From an uncultured Actinomycetes bacterium (GTDB taxonomy: Bacteria > Actinomycetota > Actinomycetes > Nanopelagicales > Nanopelagicaceae): a DNA stretch of 8,128 bases. The notes under the pieces were generated by a model. The model was not told where the DNA came from. It saw only the letters and a program-made list of their open reading frames with translations, and ran no database searches. The stretch lies in contig CAIXVA010000027.1 of assembly GCA_903922745.1 (NCBI GenBank), positions 1-8,128 of the forward strand, written 5' to 3'. Position numbers and translations under genes: made by a program. Positions within the stretch are counted from its first letter, which is position 1. Every line of letters starts with the position of its first letter. Shown one piece after another: positions 1 through 8,128 of this stretch.

Positions 1-1075
1 AGATAGGTGAACAGAAAACGATTGCGGCAATAGGAGGCGCCAATGCCCCAGCTAACTTCTTATGTGTCGGCAGATGACTTTCAATTACGGGTGCAAATAA
101 AAGTAATCCAGCAGTTGCTAAAACCGAGAGCGCGAACCCGGCATCACGGGCCTGCCAAGGATCTCCTAAGACAACTGCTGCAATTGCAAAACCTAACGCC
201 GGTAAGGAATCCGTTTTACGTTTAGTTGCTTGGGCCGATAAAAGGACTGCAGCCATCGCCGCAGCTCGCAATACCGATGGTGAGGGTCGAACTAGTGCGA
301 TAAAACAGGTCAGCGCAATTGCCGTTGCAATGATTCGATAATTGTTACGCCGAATCAGAAACTGCATGCACCACAAAACAAAGCTAGAAACTATTGCAAA
401 ATTCGCACCACTTACAGCGACCAAGTGTGTAAGCCCAGATCTTTTCATCTGATCTTTAAATTGAGCAGTCTGCTTTGAGGTATCACCAAGCACCATTCCG
501 GGTATCAATGCGCCAGCATCACCATCACCTGAATGTGTGCGCAATCCTGTTCGGATCGCACCAAGTGCAGATGCCCATCGAGAAGGCACTGTTAAGACTT
601 CAAATTTTTCATCTACCAACAGCATGGCTGCGACTCGTGATTCCTTGCTCTGTATGACTCGAGCAGTCGCGCCGATAGTTTGACCCGGAAGAAATTGAAC
701 ATTGCGCTGCGAAATAATTCGTACCGGTACGCGCAACGTGAATTGTTCTTTGTCTATATCAAATGCTAATAACCGAGCGGTAAATGAATATTTCCCCGTG
801 CCAGTTTGATTGGGATCTGTCATTACCTGAGCCGTAAAGTTAATCTGTGAATCAAAGTATTGGGCTATAGCAGAGCTCTCTAGCGAAGCTTGGCGGATAG
901 ACATCGCCGTGGCCCCGATAAGAATTGCAACTACAAAAACTAAAAAACGTGCTTTACGAAATCCAATCGGGATAAGCACCAGAGACGCCAAACAAATTCG
1001 CCACGGTGAGACCGCGCTTTGAATAAGTGCACCGCACCAGAGCGCAGCACCTAGGGCTACCGCCCTGTAATCAAT
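1..1075 (-). CDS. comEC: ComEC DNA-uptake channel, partial (3' end off the left edge)
   Basis: ComEC is the polytopic membrane channel that passes one DNA strand into the cytoplasm during natural transformation. The frame stays open from the comEA stop to the left edge, giving 358 complete codons of the N-terminal half. Residues about 5-60 hold hydrophobic segments, and about 78-163 form the soluble OB-like part of the DUF4131 region. From about 188 the Competence domain begins, with the hallmark SGLTHLVAVSGANFAIV (213-229), then RPSPSVLRAAAMAA and GDPWQARDAGFALSVLATAG. The rest of the membrane domain and any metallo-beta-lactamase domain lie outside the window. The start is odd: this frame has no ATG, GTG or TTG between an upstream TGA (1144-1142) and TTG at 991-989. 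I place it at ATT 1075-1073, which shares its A with the comEA stop TAA. That position supplies the D-x-R found at the head of actinobacterial ComEC proteins. If ATT is not used, the first normal start is TTG at 991, costing 28 residues. Identity is secure; the start is not. Confidence 0.9.
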   Translation of the reverse strand, partial: MDYRAVALGAALWCGALIQSAVSPWRICLASLVLIPIGFRKARFLVFVVAILIGATAMSIRQASLESSAIAQYFDSQINFTAQVMTDPNQTGTGKYSFTARLLAFDIDKEQFTLRVPVRIISQRNVQFLPGQTIGATARVIQSKESRVAAMLLVDEKFEVLTVPSRWASALGAIRTGLRTHSGDGDAGALIPGMVLGDTSKQTAQFKDQMKRSGLTHLVAVSGANFAIVSSFVLWCMQFLIRRNNYRIIATAIALTCFIALVRPSPSVLRAAAMAAVLLSAQATKRKTDSLPALGFAIAAVVLGDPWQARDAGFALSVLATAGLLLFAPVIESHLPTHKKLAGALAPPIAAIVFCSPI

Positions 1076-1689
1076 TAGATTCTGACTTTTGCTTTGATTT
1101 GTGCGAATTTCGCTGCACCTATTCCGCTCACCTTTTGCAGATCATCAATAGTTAAAAAGGAACCATTGATTTTTCGGTAATCGATAATGCGCTGTGCGAT
1201 AACTGGTCCAACTCCGTCTAGCGCATCAAGTTCGTGCGCAGTAGCTCGATTGATGTTTATTGGTCCTGAATGCACCGCTTTTGACACACGGACGCCAGAT
1301 CCATTGACAACAGTTGAATCAACGTAAATCTGTTCACCGTCATTTAAAATACGGGCAAGATTTATTGTGCTCAGGTCAGCGCCAGGTGCACTGTCTCCTG
1401 CTGCTTTGATCGCATCGATCACTCTGGACTTTCCGGTCAATGTATAAACACCGGGTTTATTTACAGCACCTGTTACATCAACAAAGATTTCAGGTTCTGC
1501 GATGGTGATTGGAATTACCTGCGATGTGGCACTCGGCTGCGAATTTCCACGCATCACAATGAAAGCGGACAGGATTAGCAAAAGAGACCCGATGATTAAA
1601 AGGGCGCGTTTTTGATGCTGAGAATAATGAAGATCAAACCACCAATTACTTAAAGACTCGTAGGCATTGCGCAACTGTTCCATTGCCAC
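1075..1689 (-). CDS. comEA: ComEA, membrane-anchored DNA-binding competence protein
   Basis: ComEA binds double-stranded DNA outside the cytoplasmic membrane and hands it to ComEC. The 204-residue product has a short cytoplasmic N-terminus and one membrane helix at about 28-46 (RALLIIGSLLLILSAFIVM). A polar linker follows, then an SLBB domain at about 67-123 (DVTGAVNKPGVYTL; LNDGEQIYV). The C-terminal helix-hairpin-helix pair spans about 144-204, beginning ININRATAHELDALDGVG with a second hairpin at VSGIG. This is the usual Gram-positive order and length. The first start is GTG at 1689; ATG two codons later (1683) is an equally good choice. Neither has a convincing Shine-Dalgarno sequence. 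The gene lies 40 bases after leuS and its TAA is fused to the apparent comEC start, so comEA and comEC are probably translated together. Confidence 0.93.
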   Translation of the reverse strand: MAMEQLRNAYESLSNWWFDLHYSQHQKRALLIIGSLLLILSAFIVMRGNSQPSATSQVIPITIAEPEIFVDVTGAVNKPGVYTLTGKSRVIDAIKAAGDSAPGADLSTINLARILNDGEQIYVDSTVVNGSGVRVSKAVHSGPININRATAHELDALDGVGPVIAQRIIDYRKINGSFLTIDDLQKVSGIGAAKFAQIKAKVRI

Positions 1690-1729
1690 AGTGTGAATTG
1701 TGAGGCGTTGCTCTTATTGCTCTTGTGAA

Positions 1730-4219
1730 CTAATTGTTGATAACGATATTTACGAGCTTTGGAGCACGTGTGATTACCTTATTTATGCTCGCACCAGCAA
1801 GCGCTTCTACAACACTTGGAAGGGCAAGTGCCGACTTCTCAAGATCTGCATCAGAAATCGTTGGGGAAATTTCGAGACGATCTTTGATCTTTCCATTTAT
1901 TTGAATGACTGCAGTAACGGCATCTGCAACAAGTAGTTTTGCATCAACTGCTGGCCAACCAGCAAGTGCAACACAAGGCTTATGGCCAAGTCGTTCCCAC
2001 ATTTCTTCGGCTGTAAACGGTGCAACGAGTGACACCATAATTGCGACAGCCTCGACCGCTTCACGAACGGCGGGATCTGCGGCTCCACAACCAGAATCAA
2101 TCGCCTTACGTGTGGCATTTACAAGTTCCATCACGCGAGCAACTGCAACGTTAAATCGGAATGATTCAACGGCAAAAGATGCATCGTGCAGCGCCTTATG
2201 AGTTGCTTTACGTAATCCGAGATCGCCCTTACTGAAATCAACACCCGGTGCACTTGTCACATCACCAGACAATCTCCAGGCACGGGTTAGAAACTTAACT
2301 GAACCAGATGGTGAAACATCTGACCAATCCACATCATCTTCTGGCGGTCCAGCAAATACCATCGAAAGGCGAATTGCATCTACGCCATGATTTTCTAATT
2401 CATCTGAAAGTCGCACTAGGTTGCCACGGCTCTTGGACATTGCAGAGCCATCCATAACAACCATTCCTTGGTTGAGCAAACGGGTGAACGGTTCATTGAA
2501 ATCAACCATTCCCATGTCATTTAAAACCTTTGTAAAGAAACGGCTATAAAGAAGGTGCAAGATCGCATGAGTTACTCCGCCGACGTATTGATCTACTGGC
2601 AACCATGTATCAATGCTCTTTTTTGAAAATGGCTCAGTCGCATTTGTTGGGTCTGCATAACGTAGGTAGTACCAAGAAGAGTCAACAAATGTATCCATCG
2701 TGTCTGTATCTCGCTTGGCATCTGCAGAACACTTAGGGCACTTCACATTTACCCAATCAGTTGCAGCGCCCAATGGCGATGTTCCCTTTGGCTTCAAATC
2801 TAAACCTTCGGCATTTGGCAGGGTCAAAGGAAGTTGATCTGCAGGTACTGGTACTTCACCGCATGATGGGCAGTGAATGATTGGAATTGGTGTACCCCAG
2901 TAACGTTGGCGTGAAACTAACCAATCGCGCAAACGATAGTTTCGAGCTGCTGCGCCCTTTCCATCTGCTTCTAACTTCTTATTGATAGCAGCGATTGCAT
3001 CAGCTTTGTTTAAACCGTTCAAAATATCTGAGTTAACAAGCTTTCCGTCGCCACCAGTTGCAACACCTGTTGCGTTGGGATCCTCTTCGCCGGTTTCAAC
3101 AACTACGCGAACAGGTAGTTTCATAGCTCTAGCAAAATCTAAGTCACGCTGATCATGTGCCGGAACAGCCATAATCGCGCCAGTTCCGTAATCAGCTAAT
3201 ACATAATCACTGGCCCAGATAGGCAGTTTTTCACCATTGACTGGATTAATTGCATACCGATTTAAGAAAACACCACTCTTTGGACGATCAGTTGCAAGAC
3301 GATCAATATCACTGGCTGCCTTGATTGTCTCTAGGTATTTCGCAAACTCTGCCTCAACTCCAGTGCCCTGAACAAGATCTGCTGCTAATTCGCTGTCGAC
3401 TGCAACGACCATGAATGTTGCGCCATAAAGAGTGTCCGGACGAGTTGTATAAATTGTTATCGGTTCGCTGCGTCCTTCAATTTCAAAATTGACATTGGCA
3501 CCCGTTGATCGCCCAATCCAGTTGCGCTGCATCGTAAGGACTTTGTCAGGCCAATGACCTTCTAGTTGTGCCATGTCATCAAGTAAGCGATCTGCGTAAT
3601 CAGTAATCTTGAAATACCACTGATTCAACTTCTTCTTAGTAACAGTTGAATCACAGCGTTCGCACAGCCCTGCTACAACTTGCTCGTTTGCTAAAACTGT
3701 TTGGCAACCAGGACACCAGTTAACCGCTGAATCTTTGCGGTATGCCAAGCCGCGTTCGTAAAACTTTAGGAATAACCACTGGTTCCATTTGTAGTACTCG
3801 GGGTCGCATGTGTTAAATACGCGATCCCAATCAAATGAACATGCATAGCGGCGCATTGAAGCCTTTTGAACTTCAATGTTTTCATATGTCCAAATACGAG
3901 GATCTGAATTACGTTTGATCGCTGCATTTTCAGCAGGCAAGCCGAAGGCATCCCAACCAATTGGGTGCATAACATTGAAACCTTTTTGCGCCCAGTAACG
4001 AGCGATTACATCGCCCAGTGCATACGCCTCGGCATGCCCCATGTGAAGATCACCTGATGGATACGGGAACATATCCAAAACATATTTTTTCTCACGAGTG
4101 TCATCTGCGCGACCAGATTTAAATGGTTGCAACTGATCCCAAACGGGCAGCCATTTTTCTTGCACGTAGGCAAAGTCGTATGCCGCGTGCTCGCGCTCGT
4201 CATTCACGTTGTTATTCAT
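1730..4219 (-). CDS. leuS: Leucyl-tRNA synthetase
   Basis: LeuS is the cytoplasmic class I synthetase that charges tRNA-Leu with leucine and edits mischarged products. The 829 residues match bacterial LeuS. The HIGH signature is HMGH at 59-62. A zinc module has CPGC at 169-172 and CERC at 186-189. The CP1 editing domain covers about 240-400, with the threonine-rich [14 protein letters not shown] (258-271) and [16 protein letters not shown] (344-359), whose Asp in HDQRD is the usual amino-acid-binding editing residue. A second Cys pair set is at 450/453 and 494/497. The KMSKS loop reads AMSKS at 593-597, keeping the catalytically important second Lys (596). The anticodon-binding helices and a C-terminal domain follow. 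I start at ATG 4219: the frame stays open to 4264, but that stretch is the tRNA-Ala gene. GTG at 4207 is an alternative. No Shine-Dalgarno sequence is present, and the ATG lies 3 bases after the tRNA. Confidence 0.97.
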   Translation of the reverse strand: MNNNVNDEREHAAYDFAYVQEKWLPVWDQLQPFKSGRADDTREKKYVLDMFPYPSGDLHMGHAEAYALGDVIARYWAQKGFNVMHPIGWDAFGLPAENAAIKRNSDPRIWTYENIEVQKASMRRYACSFDWDRVFNTCDPEYYKWNQWLFLKFYERGLAYRKDSAVNWCPGCQTVLANEQVVAGLCERCDSTVTKKKLNQWYFKITDYADRLLDDMAQLEGHWPDKVLTMQRNWIGRSTGANVNFEIEGRSEPITIYTTRPDTLYGATFMVVAVDSELAADLVQGTGVEAEFAKYLETIKAASDIDRLATDRPKSGVFLNRYAINPVNGEKLPIWASDYVLADYGTGAIMAVPAHDQRDLDFARAMKLPVRVVVETGEEDPNATGVATGGDGKLVNSDILNGLNKADAIAAINKKLEADGKGAAARNYRLRDWLVSRQRYWGTPIPIIHCPSCGEVPVPADQLPLTLPNAEGLDLKPKGTSPLGAATDWVNVKCPKCSADAKRDTDTMDTFVDSSWYYLRYADPTNATEPFSKKSIDTWLPVDQYVGGVTHAILHLLYSRFFTKVLNDMGMVDFNEPFTRLLNQGMVVMDGSAMSKSRGNLVRLSDELENHGVDAIRLSMVFAGPPEDDVDWSDVSPSGSVKFLTRAWRLSGDVTSAPGVDFSKGDLGLRKATHKALHDASFAVESFRFNVAVARVMELVNATRKAIDSGCGAADPAVREAVEAVAIMVSLVAPFTAEEMWERLGHKPCVALAGWPAVDAKLLVADAVTAVIQINGKIKDRLEISPTISDADLEKSALALPSVVEALAGASINKVITRAPKLVNIVINN

Positions 4220-4222
4220 ATG

Positions 4223-4295
4223 TGGAGCTAAGGGGATTTGAACCCCTGACCCCCTGCATGCCATGCAGGTGCGCTACCAGCTGCGCTATAGCCCC
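4223..4295 (-). tRNA. tRNA-Ala (anticodon GGC)
   Basis: A 73-base cloverleaf folds cleanly. The acceptor GGGGCTA pairs with TAGCTCC, the D stem is GCGC/GCGC, the anticodon stem CCTGC/GCAGG encloses the loop ATGGCAT, the variable loop is GGGTC, and the T stem AGGGG/CCCCT encloses TTCAAAT. The anticodon GGC (4262-4260) reads GCC and GCU. The G3-U70 wobble pair, the main alanine identity element, is present, and the loop carries the A32-U38 pair known for tRNA-Ala(GGC). The discriminator is A at 4223. CCA is not encoded; the next bases are CA and then the leuS start. The 46 bases upstream (4296-4341) separate it from the phosphatase gene and hold only a TANNNT-type hexamer TAAGGT at 4320-4315 without a good -35. 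It may therefore be processed from the upstream transcript or use a weak promoter of its own. Confidence 0.97.
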
Positions 4296-4341
4296 GATTT
4301 TCGTGCGAGTGCAGACCTTACCGTATCCATGAGTGCGGATA

Positions 4342-4992
4342 TTAAGCCGGAGTTGCACCGCTTTCTTCGCCGTAAACAGGTTCTGGAATAGAGCCTGCAT
4401 TATGTTCAACCAAACTCCATTGACGCGGATTGCGTTCCAGGATGGACCACGATGCATTTGAAAGTCCACCAATAACGCCCCAATGAGAAAGTGGAAGCTG
4501 CAAGAGCGCTCCGAGAATACATCTGGCTGTTCCACCATGTGTCGTAACAATTAACACTTGATCAGTTTTATCGCCAAGTGCTTTTGTGATTGCGCGGATC
4601 GCACGTTCTGCTACCTCGCTGCGGCGCTCCCCTGTTGTGCCTGCAGGATTATCTTCGCCATCAATCCAACGAATAAAGTTTTGGAAATCTTCAGCGCGAT
4701 TTTCTGCACCTGTTTTTCCTTCCCACAAGCCGCCATCTGTTTCACGCAAATCGGCATCAATTTCAACTGATAATCCCGTTAAGTCAGCAAGTGCTTGTGC
4801 AGTATTTCGAGCACGACCTAAATCGCTAGAAATAATTGCAGTTGGATTCATTCCGGCAAGAATCTGAGCAGCGTGCTGTGCTTGAAAAATACCGACCTCA
4901 TTGAGATCAATATCTGAATGTCCTTGGAAACGATTAACGACATTCCAATCTGTTTGGCCATGTCGCCATAAAACAACTCTGTTAGCGGCCAT
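4342..4992 (-). CDS. Histidine phosphatase, probable GpgP-type glucosyl-3-phosphoglycerate phosphatase
   Basis: A 216-residue member of the phosphoglycerate-mutase-like histidine phosphatase superfamily. The signature LWRHGQTDWN gives Arg10 and the phosphorylated His11. SSDLGRARNTA supplies the phosphate-binding Arg60, LRE supplies the acid Glu84, and TTHGG gives the second catalytic His152. The bulky insertions of true glycolytic dPGM are absent, so I read it as a phosphatase rather than a mutase. M. tuberculosis has rsfS (Rv2420c) and nadD (Rv2421c) directly upstream of GpgP (Rv2419c), which dephosphorylates glucosyl-3-phosphoglycerate; the same order here suggests that role. Substrate cannot be read from sequence in this family, so a general phosphatase remains possible. 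The ATG lies inside the end of rsfS (11-base overlap) and is preceded by AAGGAGG at 9 bases, the only strong ribosome-binding site in the window. It would allow independent re-initiation. Confidence 0.85.
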   Translation of the reverse strand: MAANRVVLWRHGQTDWNVVNRFQGHSDIDLNEVGIFQAQHAAQILAGMNPTAIISSDLGRARNTAQALADLTGLSVEIDADLRETDGGLWEGKTGAENRAEDFQNFIRWIDGEDNPAGTTGERRSEVAERAIRAITKALGDKTDQVLIVTTHGGTARCILGALLQLPLSHWGVIGGLSNASWSILERNPRQWSLVEHNAGSIPEPVYGEESGATPA

Positions 4993-5359
4993 TTACTGCA
5001 GCCTCCTTCACAGCCTCCAACTCGATTGTTGGGCAGTCATTCCATAAACGATCAAGCATGTAGTACTTACGCAGCTCTGCGCTCTGCACATGCACCACTA
5101 AATCTGAGTAATCAAGAAGAATCCATTCAGCACCGTGCTCGCGGCGAATTGGTTTATCTCCCGCTGCTGCAAGTTTGCGCTCTACTTCATCTGCAATCGA
5201 ATCAACCTGTGCTTCATTTTGACCCGTAACGATTAAAAAGACTTCGCTAAGAACCAATTGTTCCGAAAGGTCGAGGGCAACAACATCTACTGCAATCTTG
5301 TCGATAGCGGCGTGTGCTGCGATCTGAGTAATCTCGTGGGTTCTTTTGCTAATTGTCAT
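4982..5359 (-). CDS. rsfS: Ribosomal silencing factor RsfS (YbeB/Iojap family)
   Basis: RsfS binds ribosomal protein uL14 on the large subunit and blocks subunit joining when nutrients are short. The 125-residue protein matches the whole family: DVVALDLSEQLVLSEVFLIVTG (residues 25-46, the core beta-alpha-beta region), then QVDSIADEVERKL, then WILLDYSDLVVHV (79-91), and the closing YYMLDRLW (99-106). Length is normal. The start ATG lies within the last codons of nadD (11-base overlap), with only a GAGAG stretch about 10 bases upstream, so translation is probably coupled to nadD. The C-terminal tail carries the ribosome-binding site and start of the phosphatase gene. A position between nadD and a histidine phosphatase is the usual actinobacterial arrangement. 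Confidence 0.96.
   Translation of the reverse strand: MTISKRTHEITQIAAHAAIDKIAVDVVALDLSEQLVLSEVFLIVTGQNEAQVDSIADEVERKLAAAGDKPIRREHGAEWILLDYSDLVVHVQSAELRKYYMLDRLWNDCPTIELEAVKEAAVNGR
5002..5008 (-). promoter_or_regulatory. Strong Shine-Dalgarno sequence for the histidine phosphatase
   Basis: On the minus strand AAGGAGG sits 9 bases before the ATG at 4992, inside the last codons of rsfS. It is a near-perfect complement to the 16S rRNA tail and fixes the start of the phosphatase gene. No other gene in the window has a comparable site. Confidence 0.75.
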
Positions 5360-5897
5360 AGAGGTTATTCTCTCGTATAAATGCAGCTACCGATGACGAA
5401 AGATCTGCGCTCAAACCTTCTCGAATTGTGGTCGCTGCCACTGGCAAAGCCCCAATATCAATTCCATTACCTACGTAACCAGGACGCGAAATAACTACAA
5501 ATTCCACCATTGAGCGAAGTTCTTCAATTCGGTGCCATTGATCTAATTTGTCAGCTGCGTCTTGCCCAATGACCACAACTATTGAATCATCTGGATAATT
5601 TTGAGCAACTGCTTCAACCGTATCAATTGCATAACTTGGCCCAGTTCGAAGGACTTCAATGGGATTAACCTGAACTTTTCTTGCAATTTCTACAGGTAAA
5701 TCAGATAGTGCTAACTGGCACATCGTTCTGCGTTGTTGGGCTGATGCATGAGGTGCTTGGCTACGAAGCAACGGCTCTCCCGCTGGAATAACAAGTAGTT
5801 GATCGACAATCTTCTTTTCAATCAGTTGGGTAATTACATGCAAATGGCCCAGATGAATTGGGTCAAAAGTTCCCCCGTAAATACCTACCCGGGACAA
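5349..5897 (-). CDS. nadD: Nicotinate-nucleotide adenylyltransferase
   Basis: NadD joins nicotinate mononucleotide with ATP to give deamido-NAD, the step before NAD synthetase, in the cytoplasm. The 182-residue protein shows the nucleotidyltransferase signature GGTFDPIHLGHL (8-19) with His15 and His18. It also has ELR-type EVLRTGPSYAIDT (81-93), VIGQDAADKLDQWHRIEEL (109-127) and VISRPG (135-140). The usual ISSTxIR ATP-binding motif appears as VAATTIR (153-159): the Ser positions are replaced, but Thr156 and Arg159 are kept. The start is TTG at 5897, the only start codon that leaves the N-terminal strand before GGTFDP intact. It lies one base after the stop of the small upstream gene, so its translation is probably coupled. 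Neighbouring ligA consumes the NAD made by this pathway. Confidence 0.95.
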   Translation of the reverse strand: MSRVGIYGGTFDPIHLGHLHVITQLIEKKIVDQLLVIPAGEPLLRSQAPHASAQQRRTMCQLALSDLPVEIARKVQVNPIEVLRTGPSYAIDTVEAVAQNYPDDSIVVVIGQDAADKLDQWHRIEELRSMVEFVVISRPGYVGNGIDIGALPVAATTIREGLSADLSSSVAAFIRENNLYDN

Positions 5898-5898
5898 A

Positions 5899-6021
5899 TT
5901 AGTCTCGGTCTAGGCGAAGTACTAAGTAAAGAAGAACGCTGAAAATTACAAATGCGAAACCACCGAATACAACAGGTGATGCTGGAAGTTCGCGCTGGAT
6001 TTCTTCTGCAAGAGTGATCAT
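5899..6021 (-). CDS. Small single-pass membrane protein of 40 residues, unknown function
   Basis: An ATG-to-TAA frame fills the gap between ligA and nadD exactly. It starts 13 bases after the ligA stop and ends one base before the nadD TTG. The product has a charged N-terminal segment (MITLAEEIQRELPASP) and one hydrophobic helix at about 17-35 (VVFGGFAFVIFSVLLYLVL). The tail RLDRD is short and charged. Many actinobacteria have a short one-helix protein just upstream of nadD, with a similar LP..P then hydrophobic layout. I recall this as a general pattern and have not aligned it. There is no Shine-Dalgarno sequence; translation would depend on ribosomes leaving ligA. Charges flank the helix on both sides, so orientation is uncertain. 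I do not know its function. The exact fit between genes is the best evidence that it is real. Confidence 0.72.
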   Translation of the reverse strand: MITLAEEIQRELPASPVVFGGFAFVIFSVLLYLVLRLDRD

Positions 6022-6034
6022 GGGAGAAATACTA

Positions 6035-8128
<2,094 letters not shown>

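Noticed and set aside
43..657. Two 60-codon plus-strand frames inside comEC
   Set aside because: Antisense to clear ComEC membrane-domain sequence; the products have no recognisable features.
721..730. Perfect 10-base palindrome GTACCGGTAC
   Set aside because: It lies within ordinary comEC codons (RVPVR) and is isolated; probably chance.
4220..4264. An upstream in-frame extension of leuS giving 15 more residues
   Set aside because: It is the translation of the tRNA-Ala gene, and the peptide has no LeuS character; the real start is ATG 4219 or possibly GTG 4207.
4315..4341. Possible promoter (TAAGGT at 4320-4315) and a small hairpin (TATCC/GGATA, 4341-4337 with 4328-4324) before tRNA-Ala
   Set aside because: No recognisable -35 box at 16-18 bases and no T tract after the 5-base-pair stem, so neither a promoter nor a terminator can be asserted.
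4212..4550. A 112-codon minus-strand frame crossing the phosphatase end and the tRNA
   Set aside because: It lies out of frame with the phosphatase and through the tRNA; composition and product look like nothing known.

Overview
The window reads as a compact stretch of a streamlined actinobacterial chromosome. Every gene I can support lies on the minus strand, so transcription runs from high to low coordinates. The gene set and order (mnmA, ligA, nadD, rsfS, a GpgP-like phosphatase, leuS, comEA, comEC) are actinobacterial. The modest G+C (roughly mid-40s by eye), the extreme packing and the unusual starts suggest a freshwater acI-type lineage (Nanopelagicales, e.g. Planktophila/Nanopelagicus). 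That placement is an inference from gene order and composition, not a database result. By my count only about 103 of 8128 bases lie outside genes, and the longest gap is 46 bases.

Layout in the direction of transcription. The window opens inside the 3' end of mnmA (tRNA 2-thiouridylase). Its stop overlaps the ligA start by 4 bases. ligA (NAD-dependent DNA ligase) is followed after 13 bases by a 40-residue single-helix membrane protein, which is easily missed because of its size. One base later nadD begins on a TTG codon. nadD overlaps rsfS by 11 bases, and rsfS overlaps a histidine-phosphatase gene by 11 bases. This nadD-rsfS-phosphatase trio has the same order as Mycobacterium tuberculosis Rv2421c-Rv2420c-Rv2419c, where the phosphatase is GpgP. 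A 46-base gap leads to tRNA-Ala(GGC). leuS starts only 3 bases beyond the mature 3' end of that tRNA. After 40 bases come comEA and then comEC, which runs off the left edge.

The genes are mostly translation and cell-maintenance functions: tRNA thiolation, a charged tRNA and its unrelated synthetase neighbour, ribosome silencing, NAD synthesis and an NAD-consuming ligase. The comEA-comEC pair for DNA uptake follows. I see no mobile element, CRISPR array, phage gene, defence system or rho-independent terminator, and no obviously new multi-gene system. The points most worth a second look are at gene starts: comEC appears to begin on ATT fused to the comEA stop, leuS appears to be made from a nearly leaderless message released by tRNA processing, and a conserved-looking micro-protein sits between ligA and nadD.
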